A stretch of DNA of 64,000 bases from Thauera sp. 2A1 (GTDB lineage: Bacteria > Pseudomonadota > Gammaproteobacteria > Burkholderiales > Rhodocyclaceae), in the NCBI RefSeq assembly GCF_009469595.2, contig NZ_SSXV01000015.1, positions 57,793 to 121,792 on the forward strand, given 5' to 3'. Every line of letters starts with the position of its first letter. The stretch's first letter is position 1. The notes below the pieces were generated by a model that was given only the letters and a program-made list of their open reading frames with translations, searched no databases and was not told the origin of the DNA. Made by a program: the position numbers and the translations under genes. This document shows positions 36,331 through 51,364 of the stretch, piece after piece.

Positions 36331-37455
36331 ATGATGCAGCTTGCCCCGTACGCGGTGACCGAAGCGAATTCTCGCGGCCGCCTGCATGACGAACCCGCGC
36401 CGGTGGCGCGTGGTCAGTTCCAGCGCGATCGCGACCGCATCGTGCATTCCACTGCCTTCCGCCGGCTGGAGTACAAGACGCAGGTTTTCGTCAATCACGA
36501 AGGCGATCTGTTCCGCACCCGGCTCACGCACAGCATCGAAGTCGCCCAGCTCACTCGCGGCATCGCGCGCGAACTGGGCCTGAACGAGGACCTCGCCGAA
36601 TCCATCGCGCTGGCCCACGACCTTGGCCATACGCCCTTCGGCCACGCCGGCCAGGAGGCGTTGAACGCCTGTATGAAAGATCACGGCGGTTTCGAGCACA
36701 ACCTGCAGTCGCTGCGTATGGTGGACCTGCTCGAGGACCGCTACGCCGCCTTCGACGGGCTCAACCTGATGTTCGAGACACGGGAGGGCATCCTCAAGCA
36801 CTGCTCGCGAGGAAGTGCTGCGCAGTTGGGCGAGCTGGGCCGGCGCTTCCTGGAGGGCACGCAGCCCTCGCTCGAGGCGCAGCTTGCCAACCTCGCCGAC
36901 GAGATTGCCTACAACAACCACGACGTGGACGACGGCCTGCGCTCCGGACTGATCACGCTCGAGCAACTCGAGGCAGTACCCATCTTCGCCGCCAAGCGGC
37001 GCGAGGTGGAGGCGCTGTGGCCGGGCCTCGGCGGGCGCAGGCTGATCAACGAGACGGTGCGCCGCATGATCCACACCATGGTGATCGACCTCATCGGCCA
37101 GACGCGCGTGAACATCGCCGCCGCGGGCGTGCACAGCCTCGCCGACGTGCGCGCCGCGGAGCGCCTCGTCGCCTATTCGGATGCGCTGCTGCCGCGCCTG
37201 CGCGAACTGAAGGTCTTCCTGCGTGACGAGCTGTACCGCCACTACCAGGTGCTGCGCATGACCAACAAGGCGCGTCGCATCGTCAGCGACCTGTTCGTCG
37301 CCTTCATGGACGACCCTCACATCCTGCCCCCGCAATACCAGGCCAAGGCGCGCGACGACAAGCCGCGGGCGATCGCCGACTACATCGCCGGCATGACCGA
37401 CCGCTACGCGATGAAGGAGCACCGGCGGCTGTTCGCGGTGGGTGAAATTCACTGA
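36331..37455 (+). CDS. dgt: Deoxyguanosinetriphosphate triphosphohydrolase-like protein
   Basis: A 374-residue HD-domain dNTP triphosphohydrolase. The metal site is visible as [10 protein letters not shown] (H67) and [13 protein letters not shown] (H96, D97), with NNHDVDDGL farther on supplying the last aspartate. Enzymes of this class remove triphosphate from dNTPs; the exact substrate of this shorter subfamily is not known. It follows aroB by 45 bases with GGAGG before the tandem ATGs at 36331 and 36334. The order aroB-dgt-gltB is conserved in betaproteobacteria. Confidence 0.9.
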   Translation: MMQLAPYAVTEANSRGRLHDEPAPVARGQFQRDRDRIVHSTAFRRLEYKTQVFVNHEGDLFRTRLTHSIEVAQLTRGIARELGLNEDLAESIALAHDLGHTPFGHAGQEALNACMKDHGGFEHNLQSLRMVDLLEDRYAAFDGLNLMFETREGILKHCSRGSAAQLGELGRRFLEGTQPSLEAQLANLADEIAYNNHDVDDGLRSGLITLEQLEAVPIFAAKRREVEALWPGLGGRRLINETVRRMIHTMVIDLIGQTRVNIAAAGVHSLADVRAAERLVAYSDALLPRLRELKVFLRDELYRHYQVLRMTNKARRIVSDLFVAFMDDPHILPPQYQAKARDDKPRAIADYIAGMTDRYAMKEHRRLFAVGEIH

Positions 37456-37500
37456 TGCGGGGTTTGTGTTTCAGGAAGATTGCCGCAATGCAAAAAAATC

Positions 37501-37529
37501 TTGAACCCTGCCCGGGTCGGGCGTATAGT
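37501..37529 (+). promoter_or_regulatory. Sigma-70 promoter of gltBD
   Basis: TTGAAC at 37501-37506 and TATAGT at 37524-37529 are separated by exactly 17 bases. Both hexamers agree with the consensus at four or five of six positions. Transcription would start near 37536 and give a leader of about 185 bases before gltB. Confidence 0.65.
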
Positions 37530-37545
37530 TTTTTTGTCAACAGTC

Positions 37546-37641
37546 AGCGCGTCGGCGCTTCTTTAAAAGCCCGATGGCCTCTTCTGTTATGCACCACTGT
37601 GGTGCAGCCATAAAGCCGGTGCGCGCGCGCCCGGCTTTTTT
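37546..37641 (+). terminator. gltB leader hairpins with an intrinsic terminator (putative attenuator)
   Basis: Three hairpins follow the promoter: AGCGC / GCGCT at 37546-37559, GCACCA / TGGTGC at 37591-37605, and AAAGCCGG / CCGGCTTT at 37612-37638 followed by a run of T to 37641. The last has the form of a rho-independent terminator and lies about 80 bases before the gltB start, inside the predicted leader. It may instead be the terminator of dgt, but the gltB promoter lies upstream of it, so gltB transcripts from that promoter must pass it. Confidence 0.6.
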
Positions 37642-37719
37642 GTGCGCGTTCGGTTTTGTTTTTTTCGGTCCCTCGGGGCCCCTGCGCGTGATCTTGCGTG
37701 TCGTTTGAGGAAGAAAGAG

Positions 37720-42402
<4,683 letters not shown>

Positions 42403-43866
42403 ATGGGCAAGCCCACTGGATTTCTGGAATATCAGCGCCTGTCGGAGGCCTACGAGCCGGTCGACAAGCGCCTGAAGACCTACAAGGAATTCGTCGTCCG
42501 CCTCACCGATGAGCAGGCGTCGGTGCAGGGCGCACGCTGCATGGACTGCGGCATCCCGTTCTGCAACAACGGCTGCCCGGTCAACAACATCATCCCCGAC
42601 TGGAACGACCTCGTGTATCGCGGCCACTGGCGCGAGGCGATCGAGGTGCTGCACTCCACCAACAACTTCCCCGAGTTCACCGGCCGCATCTGCCCCGCGC
42701 CCTGCGAGGCCGCGTGCACGCTGAACATCAACACCGAGGCGGTGGGCATCAAGTCGATCGAGCACGCGATCATCGACAAGGCCTGGGAAGAAGGCTGGGT
42801 GGTGCCGCAGCCGGCCGATGTGCGGACGGGCAAGAAGGTCGCCGTCGTCGGCTCCGGCCCGGCGGGCCTCGCCGCTGCGCAGCAACTGGCGCGCGCCGGC
42901 CATGACGTCACCGTGTTCGAGAAGAACGACCGCATCGGTGGCCTGCTGCGCTACGGCATTCCCGACTTCAAGATGGAAAAGTCGCTGATCGATCGCCGAG
43001 TCGAGCAACTGCAGGCGGAAGGCGTCGTCTTCCGCACCGGCGTGCTGGTGGGCGCCAAGGAAGTGCCGGCCGGCATCGTCAATGACGCGAAGCAAGTGAT
43101 CAGCGCCGAGCAATTGCAGCGGGAGTTCGACGCGGTGGTGCTCGCCGGCGGCTCGGAAGTGCCGCGCGACCTGCCGGTGCCGGGCCGCGAGCTCGGCGGC
43201 GTGCATTTCGCGCTCGAGTTCCTGATCCCGCAGAACAAGCAGGTCGCCGGCGACAAGCCGAACCCGATCTCGGCCAAAGGCAAGCACGTGGTGGTGATCG
43301 GCGGTGGCGACACCGGCTCCGACTGCGTTGGCACCTCCAACCGCCACGGTGCGGCGAGCGTGACCCAGTTCGAGCTGATGCCGATGCCGCCCGAGCAGGA
43401 GAACAAGCCGCTCGTCTGGCCGTACTGGCCGACCAAGCTGCGCACCTCGTCGTCGCACGAGGAAGGCTGCGAGCGCGACTTCGCCGTCGCCACCAAGGAG
43501 TTCATCGGCAAGAACGGCAAGGTCAAGGCGCTCAAGGCCTGTCGCCTGGAGTTCAAGGACGGCAGGATGTCCGAAGTGCCGGGCTCCGAGTTCGAGATCA
43601 AGGCCGACCTGGTGCTGTTCGCGATGGGCTTCACCAACCCGGTGGGCGGCGTGCTGGAAGCCTTCGGCGTCGATAAGGACGCGCGCGGCAACGCCAAGGC
43701 GACCACCGACGGTGCCGGCTGCTACACGACCAACGTGCCCAAGGTGTTCGCCGCCGGCGACATGCGCCGCGGGCAATCTCTTGTCGTGTGGGCGATCAGA
43801 GAGGGGCGCCAGTGCGCGCGCGCTGTGGATGAGTTCCTGATGGGCGAGAGCCTGCTGCCGCGCTGA
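42403..43866 (+). CDS. gltD: Glutamate synthase, small subunit
   Basis: A 487-residue beta subunit that feeds NADPH electrons to GltB. Two [4Fe-4S] cysteine groups are at the N-terminus ([15 protein letters not shown] and [12 protein letters not shown]). The FAD motif [17 protein letters not shown] is at about residue 140 and the NADPH motif [20 protein letters not shown] is near residue 285. It starts one base after the gltB stop codon ends, so the pair is co-translated and the products form one enzyme. Confidence 0.95.
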   Translation: MGKPTGFLEYQRLSEAYEPVDKRLKTYKEFVVRLTDEQASVQGARCMDCGIPFCNNGCPVNNIIPDWNDLVYRGHWREAIEVLHSTNNFPEFTGRICPAPCEAACTLNINTEAVGIKSIEHAIIDKAWEEGWVVPQPADVRTGKKVAVVGSGPAGLAAAQQLARAGHDVTVFEKNDRIGGLLRYGIPDFKMEKSLIDRRVEQLQAEGVVFRTGVLVGAKEVPAGIVNDAKQVISAEQLQREFDAVVLAGGSEVPRDLPVPGRELGGVHFALEFLIPQNKQVAGDKPNPISAKGKHVVVIGGGDTGSDCVGTSNRHGAASVTQFELMPMPPEQENKPLVWPYWPTKLRTSSSHEEGCERDFAVATKEFIGKNGKVKALKACRLEFKDGRMSEVPGSEFEIKADLVLFAMGFTNPVGGVLEAFGVDKDARGNAKATTDGAGCYTTNVPKVFAAGDMRRGQSLVVWAIREGRQCARAVDEFLMGESLLPR

Positions 43867-43888
43867 TCAGCCGGTTGTGGGCGATGTG

Positions 43889-43920
43889 TGGGGCGGTCCT
43901 TGGGCCGCCCCAAGTTTTTT
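43889..43920 (+). terminator. Rho-independent terminator after gltD
   Basis: Perfect stem TGGGGCGG / CCGCCCCA (43889-43896 and 43905-43912) with an eight-base loop, followed by AG and six T. It lies 22 bases after the gltD stop and just before the next gene. Confidence 0.88.
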
Positions 43921-43937
43921 GAGCGGGAGCGTTGCGC

Positions 43938-44693
43938 GTGGAAATGGATGCCGTCGGATGGTTCGTCACCGCCGTGGCGGTGCTGCTGACCGGCATCTCC
44001 AAGTCGGGGCTGGGCGGCGCGCTCGGCGGGCTGGCGGTGCCCTTCATGTCGATGTGGATCTCGCCGCGCGACGCAGTGGCGGTGATGTTGCCCATCCTCA
44101 TCGCCATGGACTTCGCCGGCATCCGCGCCTGGCGCGGCAAGGCCGACTGGGCCGAGTTGCGGCTGCTGATTCCGTCCGCGCTGGTCGGCATTGCGCTCGG
44201 GACGCTGGCTTTCGGCGTGCTGCCCGACCAGGTGGTGAAGGGCGCGGTCGGGCTGATCGCCGTCGCCTTCGCGCTCGACCGCGTGTTGCGGCGGGGGCGG
44301 GCGGCGTCGGCCGTGGCGGGTGATCGCAAACGGGGCTTCGCCTGGCTGTGCGGCGCCGGCGCGGGTTTCACCAGCACGCTGGCGCATGCCGGCGGGCCGC
44401 CAGTGATGATCTACCTGCTGAGCCGCAAGTTGCCCAAGCAGGCCTTCGCCGCCACCTCGGTGTTCTTCTTCGCGGTGATCAACCTAGCCAAGCTGCCGTT
44501 CTATCTTGGTCTCGACCTGTTCAATCGCGACACCTTGCTGATGTCGGCGATGCTGCTGCCGCTGGTGCCGATCGGCGTGTTTGCCGGCATGCGCTTGCTG
44601 GCGCGCATTCCAGAAAAGCCCTTCTATCTGTTCGCGACCGCGGCGCTGGGACTCTCAGGCGCCAAACTGTTGTGGGATGCGCTGATGGGGTGA
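43938..44693 (+). CDS. TauE/SafE-family permease
   Basis: A 251-residue membrane protein with about eight hydrophobic segments and the two-fold repeat of the TauE/SafE (sulfite exporter) family. The N-terminal signature is [22 protein letters not shown] and the second repeat has [22 protein letters not shown]. Members export organosulfur anions such as sulfite, sulfoacetate or others; the substrate cannot be told here. GGGAG at 43925-43929 favours GTG 43938; TTG 43932 or ATG 43944 are in-frame alternatives. It is isolated between a terminator and a REP-like palindrome. Confidence 0.83.
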   Translation: MEMDAVGWFVTAVAVLLTGISKSGLGGALGGLAVPFMSMWISPRDAVAVMLPILIAMDFAGIRAWRGKADWAELRLLIPSALVGIALGTLAFGVLPDQVVKGAVGLIAVAFALDRVLRRGRAASAVAGDRKRGFAWLCGAGAGFTSTLAHAGGPPVMIYLLSRKLPKQAFAATSVFFFAVINLAKLPFYLGLDLFNRDTLLMSAMLLPLVPIGVFAGMRLLARIPEKPFYLFATAALGLSGAKLLWDALMG

Positions 44694-44711
44694 CGCGGGA
44701 GGGATCTGCGA

Positions 44712-44772
44712 ATCGCGGTCAAGCCCGCTCCCACGACGGATGCAGTGCCGTGGGAGCGGGCTTGACCGCGAT
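44712..44772. repeat. REP-like palindrome, 24-base perfect arms
   Basis: Arms at 44712-44735 and 44749-44772 are exact reverse complements around a 13-base spacer, with core GGGAGCGGGCTTGACCGCGA. It fills the gap between convergent genes and could serve as a bidirectional terminator. The same core occurs at 20856 and 48942. Confidence 0.85.
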
Positions 44773-44779
44773 CCTTGCC

Positions 44780-45970
44780 TTACAGCAGCCCCAGTTGCTC
44801 CACCGTGTAGCGCGCGATCATCAGCTCCTCGTTGGTCGGCACCACCGCCACTGCGACGCGACTGTCGCGGCTGTCGATGCGCGCGGCGTCCTTCGCATTG
44901 GCGTCGGCGTCGATGTGCACGCCCAGCCAGGCCGACTGCGCGGCGACCTTCTGGCGTACCAGGGCCGCGTGCTCGCCGATGCCGCCGGTGAACACCAGCA
45001 CGTCCAGCCCGCCCGCGGCGGCGGCCAGCGAGCCCAGCTCGCGGGCGATGCGGTAGCAATAGAGGTCGACCGCCTCACGCGCCTCGGGCGCTTCGGAGGC
45101 CAGCAGCGTGCGCATGTCCTGGCTGATGCCCGACACGCCCAGCAGGCCCGACTCCTTGTACAGCAGCTTCGTCAGCGCCTTGGCGTCCATGCCCTTCTGC
45201 TCCATCAGGTAGAGCATCACGCCGGGGTCCAGGCTGCCGGTGCGGGTGCCCATCATCAGGCCCTCGACTGCGGTGAAGCCCATCGTCGAGGCGACGCTCC
45301 TGCCCTCGCGCAGTGCGCAGGCCGACGAGCCATTGCCGAGATGGCAGATCACCACCGCGCCATGGGCGCGCTCGCCGACCACATCGGGCAGCGCGCGCGC
45401 CACGTAATCGTAGGACAGGCCGTGGAAGCCGTAGCGCTTGACGCCTTCCGCGGTGAGCGCGCGCGGCAGCGCATAGATCTGTGCCAGCACCGGCTGGGTG
45501 CGGTGGAAGGCGGTGTCGAAGCAGCCCACCTGGCGGATGCCGGGCATCAGGCTGGCGACCGCGCGCACTGCACGCAGGTTGTGCGGCTGGTGCAGCGGCG
45601 CCAGCGGCACGAAATGGTCGAGCTCGGCGAGCACTTCGGGTGTCAGTTCCACCGGCGCGCTGTAGCGCTCGCCGCCATGCACCACGCGGTGGCCGGCGGC
45701 GACGATGTCGAGGTCCGGGTTGTTGGCCGTCAGCCAGCGGAACAGGTGCGTCAGCGAGTCGCGGTGCTGCTGCTCGAGCTGGGTGCTGGAGGTGTCCACC
45801 GCGACCGTGTTCCTGCTGCCGTCGGCGGTCTTGGTGGTCAGCTCGGGCGTGGCGCCGATGCCTTCGACCTGGCCGGAAATGGCGGGGGTGGTACCGAGCG
45901 CGCCGTTCAGCGGATACAGCGCGAACTTCAGGCTCGACGAGCCCGCATTGAGGATAAGTACGGCTTTCAT
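44780..45970 (-). CDS. ackA: Acetate kinase
   Basis: A 396-residue ASKHA-fold kinase that converts acetyl-phosphate and ADP to acetate and ATP, or the reverse. Present are VLILNAGSSSLKFALY (N-terminal phosphate site), AAGHRVVHGG, GFHGLSYDYV, ICHLGNGSSACA, MGTRTGSLDPG and LVFTGGIGEHAA. The start ATG at 45970 overlaps the stop of the upstream phosphotransacetylase fusion (four bases), coupling the two enzymes of the acetate pathway. The frame is open upstream but inside that neighbour. Butyrate or propionate kinases are related, and the fused MaoC domain of the partner leaves room for other acyl groups. Confidence 0.92.
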   Translation of the reverse strand: MKAVLILNAGSSSLKFALYPLNGALGTTPAISGQVEGIGATPELTTKTADGSRNTVAVDTSSTQLEQQHRDSLTHLFRWLTANNPDLDIVAAGHRVVHGGERYSAPVELTPEVLAELDHFVPLAPLHQPHNLRAVRAVASLMPGIRQVGCFDTAFHRTQPVLAQIYALPRALTAEGVKRYGFHGLSYDYVARALPDVVGERAHGAVVICHLGNGSSACALREGRSVASTMGFTAVEGLMMGTRTGSLDPGVMLYLMEQKGMDAKALTKLLYKESGLLGVSGISQDMRTLLASEAPEAREAVDLYCYRIARELGSLAAAAGGLDVLVFTGGIGEHAALVRQKVAAQSAWLGVHIDADANAKDAARIDSRDSRVAVAVVPTNEELMIARYTVEQLGLL

Positions 45971-47379
45971 GCCTTCACCGCCTCCCGGCGCCTGTGGGCC
46001 ATCAGTTGCACGACCGCGCACGACGCGGCGCGGGTTTCGGCGGTGTCGGCACGGCTGGTGAGCACGATGGGCACGCGCGCGCCCAGCACCACGCCGGCCA
46101 TCAGTGCATCGGCCAGGTATTCGAGTTGCTTGGCGATCATGTTGCCGGCTTCGAGGTCGGGCACCACCAGGATGTCGGCGTTGCCGGCCACCGCCGAGCG
46201 GATGCCCTTGGTCTTGGCCGCGACCAGCGACACCGCGTTGTCGAAGGCCAGCGGCCCGTCGAGCAGGCCGCCCTTGATCTGGCCACGGTCGGCCATCTTG
46301 CACAGCGCCGCAGCTTCGATGGTGGAGCGCATCTTCGGATTGACGGTTTCCACCGCGGCGAGGATCGCCACCTTGGGCTCGGCCAGGCCCAGCACATGGG
46401 CGAGGTCGATCGCGTTCTGGATGATGTGCACCTTGTCCTCGAGCGTGGGCTCGATGGTGATCGCCGCGTCGGTGATCATCAGCGGATGCGGGTAGGTCGG
46501 CACGTCGGCGAGGAAGACGTGGCTGATGCGGCGGCCGGTGCGCAGGCCGGTCTCACGCGCCACGACGGCGCTCATCAGCTCGTCGGTGTGCAGCGAGCCC
46601 TTCATCAGCGCCTCGGCCTTGCCATTGCGGCACAGCGCCACCGCGGTGGCTGCGGACTCGTGGCTGTGGGCGGTGTCGACGATCTCGAAGCGGCTGATGT
46701 CCAGGCCATGTTCCGCGGCCACCGCGCGGATCTTCGCTTCCGGGCCGACGAGGATGGGCGTCACCAGGCCGGCTTCGGCCGCCTGCACCGGGCCGGCGAG
46801 CGACTCCTTGTCGCACGGGTGCGCCACCGCGATGGGGATGGGCGACAGGCCGGCGGAAATCGACAACAGGTGGCTGTAGCGCAGCTCGCGGTCGGAGATC
46901 GTCACGTCGGGCAGATGCACGCGCGCACGCTTGATCTTCTCGGTGGGAGCGGCCACCTCGGCGGTGCCATCGATGACCTTGAGCCCATCCTGATTGACCG
47001 CCAGGCAGTCGAACACGATGTGGTGGTTGTGCTCGTACTTTTCCTTGCAGGTGACGGTGATCGTCAGCGTGTCGCCAATGGTGATCGGGCGCCAGAAGTT
47101 GAGGTTCTGCGAAACGTAGACCGTGCCCGGGCCGGGGAACTCGGTGCCGAGCACGGAAGAGATCAGCGTGCTGCCCCACATGCTGTGGCCCACCACCTCG
47201 CGAAACTGGCTGGAGCGCGCGAATTCGGGGTCGACGTGCGTCGGATTGACGTCGCCGGACATCGCCGCGAACAGGTGGATGTCTTCCGGACGCAGCGTGC
47301 GCATCAACTGGGCGAAGTCGCCGCGCTGGATCTCGTCGAAGGTGCGGTTCTGGATGTACTGCTGGGTCGAGCGTTCCAT
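45967..47379 (-). CDS. MaoC-like hydratase / phosphate acyltransferase fusion
   Basis: A 470-residue two-domain protein. Residues 1-150 form a MaoC (hot-dog) domain: NRTFDEIQRGD, FAAMSGDVNPTHVDPEFA and GHSMWG, which carries the hydratase Asp/His pair. Residues 170-470 form a phosphate acetyl/butyryltransferase domain (VQAAEAGLVTPILVGPE, LMKGSLHTDELMSAV, FDNAVSLVAAKTKG, NADILVVPDLEAGNM). Such fusions are annotated as bifunctional enoyl-CoA hydratase/phosphate acetyltransferase. It is the upstream, overlapping partner of ackA. ATG 47379 is preferred; ATG 47400, seven codons earlier, is possible. Whether the substrate is acetyl-CoA or a longer acyl-CoA is not evident. Confidence 0.87.
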   Translation of the reverse strand: MERSTQQYIQNRTFDEIQRGDFAQLMRTLRPEDIHLFAAMSGDVNPTHVDPEFARSSQFREVVGHSMWGSTLISSVLGTEFPGPGTVYVSQNLNFWRPITIGDTLTITVTCKEKYEHNHHIVFDCLAVNQDGLKVIDGTAEVAAPTEKIKRARVHLPDVTISDRELRYSHLLSISAGLSPIPIAVAHPCDKESLAGPVQAAEAGLVTPILVGPEAKIRAVAAEHGLDISRFEIVDTAHSHESAATAVALCRNGKAEALMKGSLHTDELMSAVVARETGLRTGRRISHVFLADVPTYPHPLMITDAAITIEPTLEDKVHIIQNAIDLAHVLGLAEPKVAILAAVETVNPKMRSTIEAAALCKMADRGQIKGGLLDGPLAFDNAVSLVAAKTKGIRSAVAGNADILVVPDLEAGNMIAKQLEYLADALMAGVVLGARVPIVLTSRADTAETRAASCAVVQLMAHRRREAVKA

Positions 47380-47573
47380 GGCGGAGTTCTCTGAGTGCAT
47401 TGCAACATGAGGATTTTATTCGTTAGCGGCCCGAAGCATGATGAACTGAACAACAATTTTGTGCATCGCATCATCAATTTGTTTCAGGCCGTTGCCATGA
47501 AAGCATTCACGGATCCGGGGCGAGGCTGCGTGCTACCATCGCGCCGAAATCGTCTCCTTTCTGGAAGAGTTGC

Positions 47574-48935
47574 ATGGAAGTCGTGATCCTCGCTGCCGGC
47601 CAGGGCAAGCGCATGCGTTCGGTTCTGCCCAAGGTCCTGCAGCCCATCGCCGGCAAGCCGATGCTGGCGCATGTCATCGATGCTGCGCGCGCGCTCGAAG
47701 CGAAGCGCATCTGCGTGGTGTACGGCCATGGCGGCGAGGTGGTGCGCGAACGCCTCGAGGCGCCCGGCCTCGCCTGGGCGCGGCAGGAGCCGCAACTGGG
47801 CACCGGTCATGCGGTGCAGCAGGCGCTGCCGCACCTGGCGGACGGCGACCGCGCGCTGGTGCTGTATGGCGACGTGCCGCTGATCGGCGTGCCCACGCTG
47901 CGTCGGCTGGCCGATGCTGCCGGCGCGGATCGCCTCGCGCTGCTCACCGTGGAACTCGACAACCCCACCGGCTACGGCCGCATCCTGCGTGATGGCGCCG
48001 GCCGCGTCACCCGCATCGTCGAGGAAAAGGACGCCACCGACGCCGAGCGCAAGGTGCGCGAGGTCAATACCGGCATCCTCGTCGCCCCGGTCGAGCGCCT
48101 GCGCAACTGGCTGGGCCGCATCGGCAATGACAACGCCCAGGGCGAGTACTACCTCACCGACATCATCGGCCTCGCGGTGGCCGAGGGCGTCGAGGTCGTC
48201 ACCGTGCAGCCGGATGCCGTGTCCGAGACGCTGGGCGTCAACAGCAAGCCGCAACTGGCTGAACTCGAGCGTATCCACCAGGGCAACATCGCCCGCCGCC
48301 TGATGGATGAGGGCGTCACCCTGATCGACCCGGCGCGCATCGACGTGCGCGGCGAACTGGTGTGCGGTCGCGATGTCGAGATCGACGTCAATTGCGTGTT
48401 CGAAGGCCGCGTGGAGCTGGCCGACGGCGTGCGCATCGGCGCCAACTGCGTGGTGCGCGACGCGCGCATCGGTGCTGGCACGCGCATCACGCCGTTCTCG
48501 TTCATCGACGGCACGACGATGGACGCCGACTGCCTGGTCGGCCCCTACGCCCGCACCCGTCCCGGCACCACGCTGGGCAAGGGTGTGCATCTGGGCAACT
48601 TCGTCGAGATCAAGAACAGCACCATCGCCGACGGTTCCAAGGCCAACCACCTGGCCTACATCGGCGACGCCGACATCGGCCGCAAGGTCAACATCGGCGC
48701 CGGCACCATCACCTGCAACTACGATGGCGTGAACAAGCACCGCACGGTGATCGAGGACGAGGTCTTCATCGGCTCCGACACCCAGCTCGTCGCGCCAGTG
48801 CGTGTCGGCCGCGGCGCCACGCTGGGCGCGGGCACCACGCTGACCAAGGACGCGCCCGCCGAGCAACTCACCGTGTCGCGCGCCAAGCAATTGAGCATCG
48901 CCGGCTGGAAGAAGCCGGAAAAGAAGAGCCGCTGA
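47574..48935 (+). CDS. glmU: Bifunctional GlcNAc-1-P uridyltransferase / GlcN-1-P acetyltransferase
   Basis: A 453-residue enzyme for the last two steps to UDP-N-acetylglucosamine, needed for peptidoglycan and LPS. The N-terminal pyrophosphorylase has [38 protein letters not shown] and LYGDVPLIG. The C-terminal left-handed beta-helix shows the hexapeptide pattern and the acetyltransferase signature [19 protein letters not shown]. It is divergent from the phosphotransacetylase fusion and 102 bases before glmS, the first enzyme of the same pathway. Confidence 0.95.
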   Translation: MEVVILAAGQGKRMRSVLPKVLQPIAGKPMLAHVIDAARALEAKRICVVYGHGGEVVRERLEAPGLAWARQEPQLGTGHAVQQALPHLADGDRALVLYGDVPLIGVPTLRRLADAAGADRLALLTVELDNPTGYGRILRDGAGRVTRIVEEKDATDAERKVREVNTGILVAPVERLRNWLGRIGNDNAQGEYYLTDIIGLAVAEGVEVVTVQPDAVSETLGVNSKPQLAELERIHQGNIARRLMDEGVTLIDPARIDVRGELVCGRDVEIDVNCVFEGRVELADGVRIGANCVVRDARIGAGTRITPFSFIDGTTMDADCLVGPYARTRPGTTLGKGVHLGNFVEIKNSTIADGSKANHLAYIGDADIGRKVNIGAGTITCNYDGVNKHRTVIEDEVFIGSDTQLVAPVRVGRGATLGAGTTLTKDAPAEQLTVSRAKQLSIAGWKKPEKKSR

Positions 48936-48941
48936 AGTTAC

Positions 48942-49001
48942 TGTAGGAGCGGGCTCGACCGCGACCGCACGCGCCTTGTCGCGGTCGAGCCCGCTCCTGC
49001 A
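48942..49001. repeat. REP-like palindrome between glmU and glmS
   Basis: Arms at 48942-48965 and 48978-49001 are reverse complements with one G-T mismatch around a 12-base spacer. The core TAGGAGCGGGCTCGACCGCG is a relative of the 44712 element. In RNA it would form a very stable stem between two cotranscribed genes, which could lower glmS expression relative to glmU or protect the glmU message. Confidence 0.85.
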
Positions 49002-49037
49002 TGGCAATACCGCAGACCTAACGAAGGAATCCCCGCC

Positions 49038-50864
49038 ATGTGTGGCATCGTCACCGCCATCTCCACGAACAATGTCGTGCCTGTGCTGCTCGAGGGCCTG
49101 CGCAAGCTCGAATACCGCGGCTACGATTCGGCCGGCCTGGCCGTGCTGTCGGGCGAGCTGGTGCGGTTGCGGTCCGCCGGCCGCGTCGCCGAGTTGGCCT
49201 CGCTGGCCGATGCCCGCCGCCTGACGGCCAACATCGGCATCGCCCACACGCGCTGGGCCACGCACGGCGTGCCGTCGGAGCGCAACGCGCATCCGCACAT
49301 CTCGGGCGGCCTCGCCGTGGTGCATAACGGCATCATCGAGAACTTCGAGGCCATCAAGCACAGCCTCCAGGCGCGCGGCTACGTGTTCGAGTCCGAGACT
49401 GACACGGAGGCCATCGCCCACCTGGTGCACAGCAAGCTCGACGCCACGCCCGACCTGTTCGAGGCGGTGCGCCTGGCCACCAACGAGCTGGTGGGCGCCT
49501 ACGCCATCGGCGTCGTCGCCGAGGCCGACCCCTTCCGCGCCATCGTCGCGCGCCGCGGCTCGCCGCTGCTGCTGGGCGTCGGCGAGGACGGCATGTACGC
49601 CGCCTCCGACACCGCGGCGCTGCTGCAGGTCACGCGCAAGGTGGTGTATCTGGAAGACGGCGATCTGGCCGAATTGCGCCTCGACAGCTACCGCATCGTG
49701 CGCCAGGACGGCACGCCGGTGGAGCGCGAAGTGCATATTTCCAGCCTGTCGGCCGATGCGGTCGAGCTGGGCCAGTTCCGCCACTACATGCAGAAGGAAA
49801 TCTTCGAGCAGCCGCAGGCGTTGGGCAACACGCTGGAGATGATTGCAGGCGGCGCCGGCATCAGCCCTCAGCATTTCGGCGCACGTGCCGCCGAAGTGTT
49901 CGACGGCGTAAGGCGCGTGCTGGTGCTGGCCTGCGGTACCAGCTACCACGCTGGCCTCGTGGCGCGCTACTGGATCGAAGCGATCGCCAGGATCCCGGTC
50001 ACCGTCGAGATCGCCAGCGAATACCGCTACCGTGAATCCGTGCCGGATGCCGACACGCTGGTCGTCGTCATCTCGCAGTCGGGCGAGACTGCCGACACGC
50101 TGGCCGCGCTCAAGCACGCCAAGGCGCTCGGCATGCAGCGCACGCTCGCCATCTGCAACGTGCCCGAATCCGCCATCGTGCGCGAAACCGCGCTGCGCTT
50201 CGTCACCCGCGCCGGCCCCGAGATCGGCGTCGCCTCCACCAAGGCCTTCACCACCCAGCTCGCCGCCTTCGCGCTGCTCACGCTGTCGCTCGCCAAGCTC
50301 AACGGCCGCCTGTCCGAAGCCGACGAAACGCGCCACCTCGTCGCGCTGCGCCACCTGCCGGTGGCGGTGCAGAAGGTGCTGGAGCTCGAACCCGAGATCG
50401 AGAAGTGGGCGCAGCGCTTCGCCGGCAAGGAGCACGCGCTCTTCCTCGGCCGCGGCAGCCACTGGCCCATCGCCATGGAAGGCGCGCTCAAGCTCAAGGA
50501 AATCTCCTACATCCACGCCGAAGCCTACGCCGCCGGCGAGCTCAAGCACGGCCCGCTCGCCCTGGTGGACAAGGACATGCCGGTGATCGCCGTCGCTCCC
50601 GCCGACGACCTGCTGGAAAAGCTCAAGTCCAACCTGCAGGAAGTCCGCGCCCGCGGCGGCGAGCTGTACGTCTTCGCCGACGCCGGCAGCGAAATCCCCG
50701 AGACCGAAGGCGTGCACATCCTGCACATGCCCGAGCACTACGGCATGCTGTCGCCCGTGCTGCACGTGATCCCGCTGCAGTTGCTGTCGTATCACGCCGC
50801 GCTGGTGAAGGGGACGGATGTCGACAAACCGCGAAATCTGGCGAAATCGGTCACAGTGGAGTAA
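49038..50864 (+). CDS. glmS: Glutamine-fructose-6-phosphate aminotransferase
   Basis: A 608-residue enzyme making glucosamine-6-phosphate. The N-terminal class II glutaminase has the nucleophile Cys2 (MCGIVTAIS), HTRWATHG and [10 protein letters not shown]. Two SIS isomerase domains follow with [40 protein letters not shown] and the C-terminal [24 protein letters not shown] before ATG 49038 gives the ribosome site. No glmS ribozyme is expected in this group and none was recognised. Confidence 0.96.
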   Translation: MCGIVTAISTNNVVPVLLEGLRKLEYRGYDSAGLAVLSGELVRLRSAGRVAELASLADARRLTANIGIAHTRWATHGVPSERNAHPHISGGLAVVHNGIIENFEAIKHSLQARGYVFESETDTEAIAHLVHSKLDATPDLFEAVRLATNELVGAYAIGVVAEADPFRAIVARRGSPLLLGVGEDGMYAASDTAALLQVTRKVVYLEDGDLAELRLDSYRIVRQDGTPVEREVHISSLSADAVELGQFRHYMQKEIFEQPQALGNTLEMIAGGAGISPQHFGARAAEVFDGVRRVLVLACGTSYHAGLVARYWIEAIARIPVTVEIASEYRYRESVPDADTLVVVISQSGETADTLAALKHAKALGMQRTLAICNVPESAIVRETALRFVTRAGPEIGVASTKAFTTQLAAFALLTLSLAKLNGRLSEADETRHLVALRHLPVAVQKVLELEPEIEKWAQRFAGKEHALFLGRGSHWPIAMEGALKLKEISYIHAEAYAAGELKHGPLALVDKDMPVIAVAPADDLLEKLKSNLQEVRARGGELYVFADAGSEIPETEGVHILHMPEHYGMLSPVLHVIPLQLLSYHAALVKGTDVDKPRNLAKSVTVE

Positions 50865-50881
50865 TGACGCGGCACTTGATA

Positions 50882-50926
50882 TCCGGTATCACATGATCCA
50901 TATTCAGCTCATCATGTGATACCGGA
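50882..50926. promoter_or_regulatory. 16-bp inverted-repeat operator of the toxin-antitoxin pair
   Basis: TCCGGTATCACATGAT at 50882-50897 faces its exact reverse complement at 50911-50926 across a 13-base spacer. The right arm overlaps GGAG (50924-50927), the ribosome site of the antitoxin gene that starts at 50936. Such a dyad is where the antitoxin or the toxin-antitoxin complex would bind to repress its own operon. Confidence 0.8.
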
Positions 50927-50935
50927 GTTCCGGCC

Positions 50936-51364
50936 GTGCAACTGGTCACCCCTGAACAGATCGCCGCAGTGATGGCGCTCGCACCCGCGCCGCACTCTTT
51001 TGCCGAACTCGACGAGCAAGTCGCCGAGGGGTTACCCAAGGCGGCGCTGAAGGCCGGTGTCGAGCGCCTGGGGCGCAACGCCGACGAGCGCCGCACACTG
51101 CTTCACCGCGTCGTGCCCGAGGCGACGTTCAAGCGCCGTCGCGACCGTCTCAGCCCTGCCGAATCCGAGAAAACCGAGCGTCTCGCGCGCGTGTATGCAA
51201 GCGCGCGTCACGTCTGGAACTCGGACGAGGGCGCGCTCGCCTTTCTGCACGCGCCGCACGCGATGCTGGGCGGGCAGCCTCCGCTCGAGGTTGCGATGAC
51301 CGAGCTGGGCGCGCGCCGCGTCGAGACCCTGCTGTGGAGGCTGTTCTACGGTATCGCTGCGTGA
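50936..51364 (+). CDS. Xre/MbcA/ParS-type antitoxin
   Basis: A 142-residue protein with a long helical N-terminal region, probably DNA-binding (LPKAALKAGVERLGRNADERRTLLHRVVPEATFKRRR), and a C-terminal MbcA/ParS toxin-binding domain (ARVYASARHVWNSDEGALAFLHAPHAMLGGQPPLEVAMTELGARRVETLLWRLFYGIAA). The start is GTG 50936 with GGAG upstream. The stop codon shares one base with the RES toxin start. Antitoxins of this family bind and block RES toxins and repress the operon; the 16-bp dyad directly upstream fits this. Confidence 0.85.
   Translation: MQLVTPEQIAAVMALAPAPHSFAELDEQVAEGLPKAALKAGVERLGRNADERRTLLHRVVPEATFKRRRDRLSPAESEKTERLARVYASARHVWNSDEGALAFLHAPHAMLGGQPPLEVAMTELGARRVETLLWRLFYGIAA

Noticed and set aside
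37574..37708. 44-codon leader peptide before gltB
   Set aside because: No ribosome site and no run of regulatory codons; it overlaps the terminator hairpin, so it is described with the leader and not as a gene.
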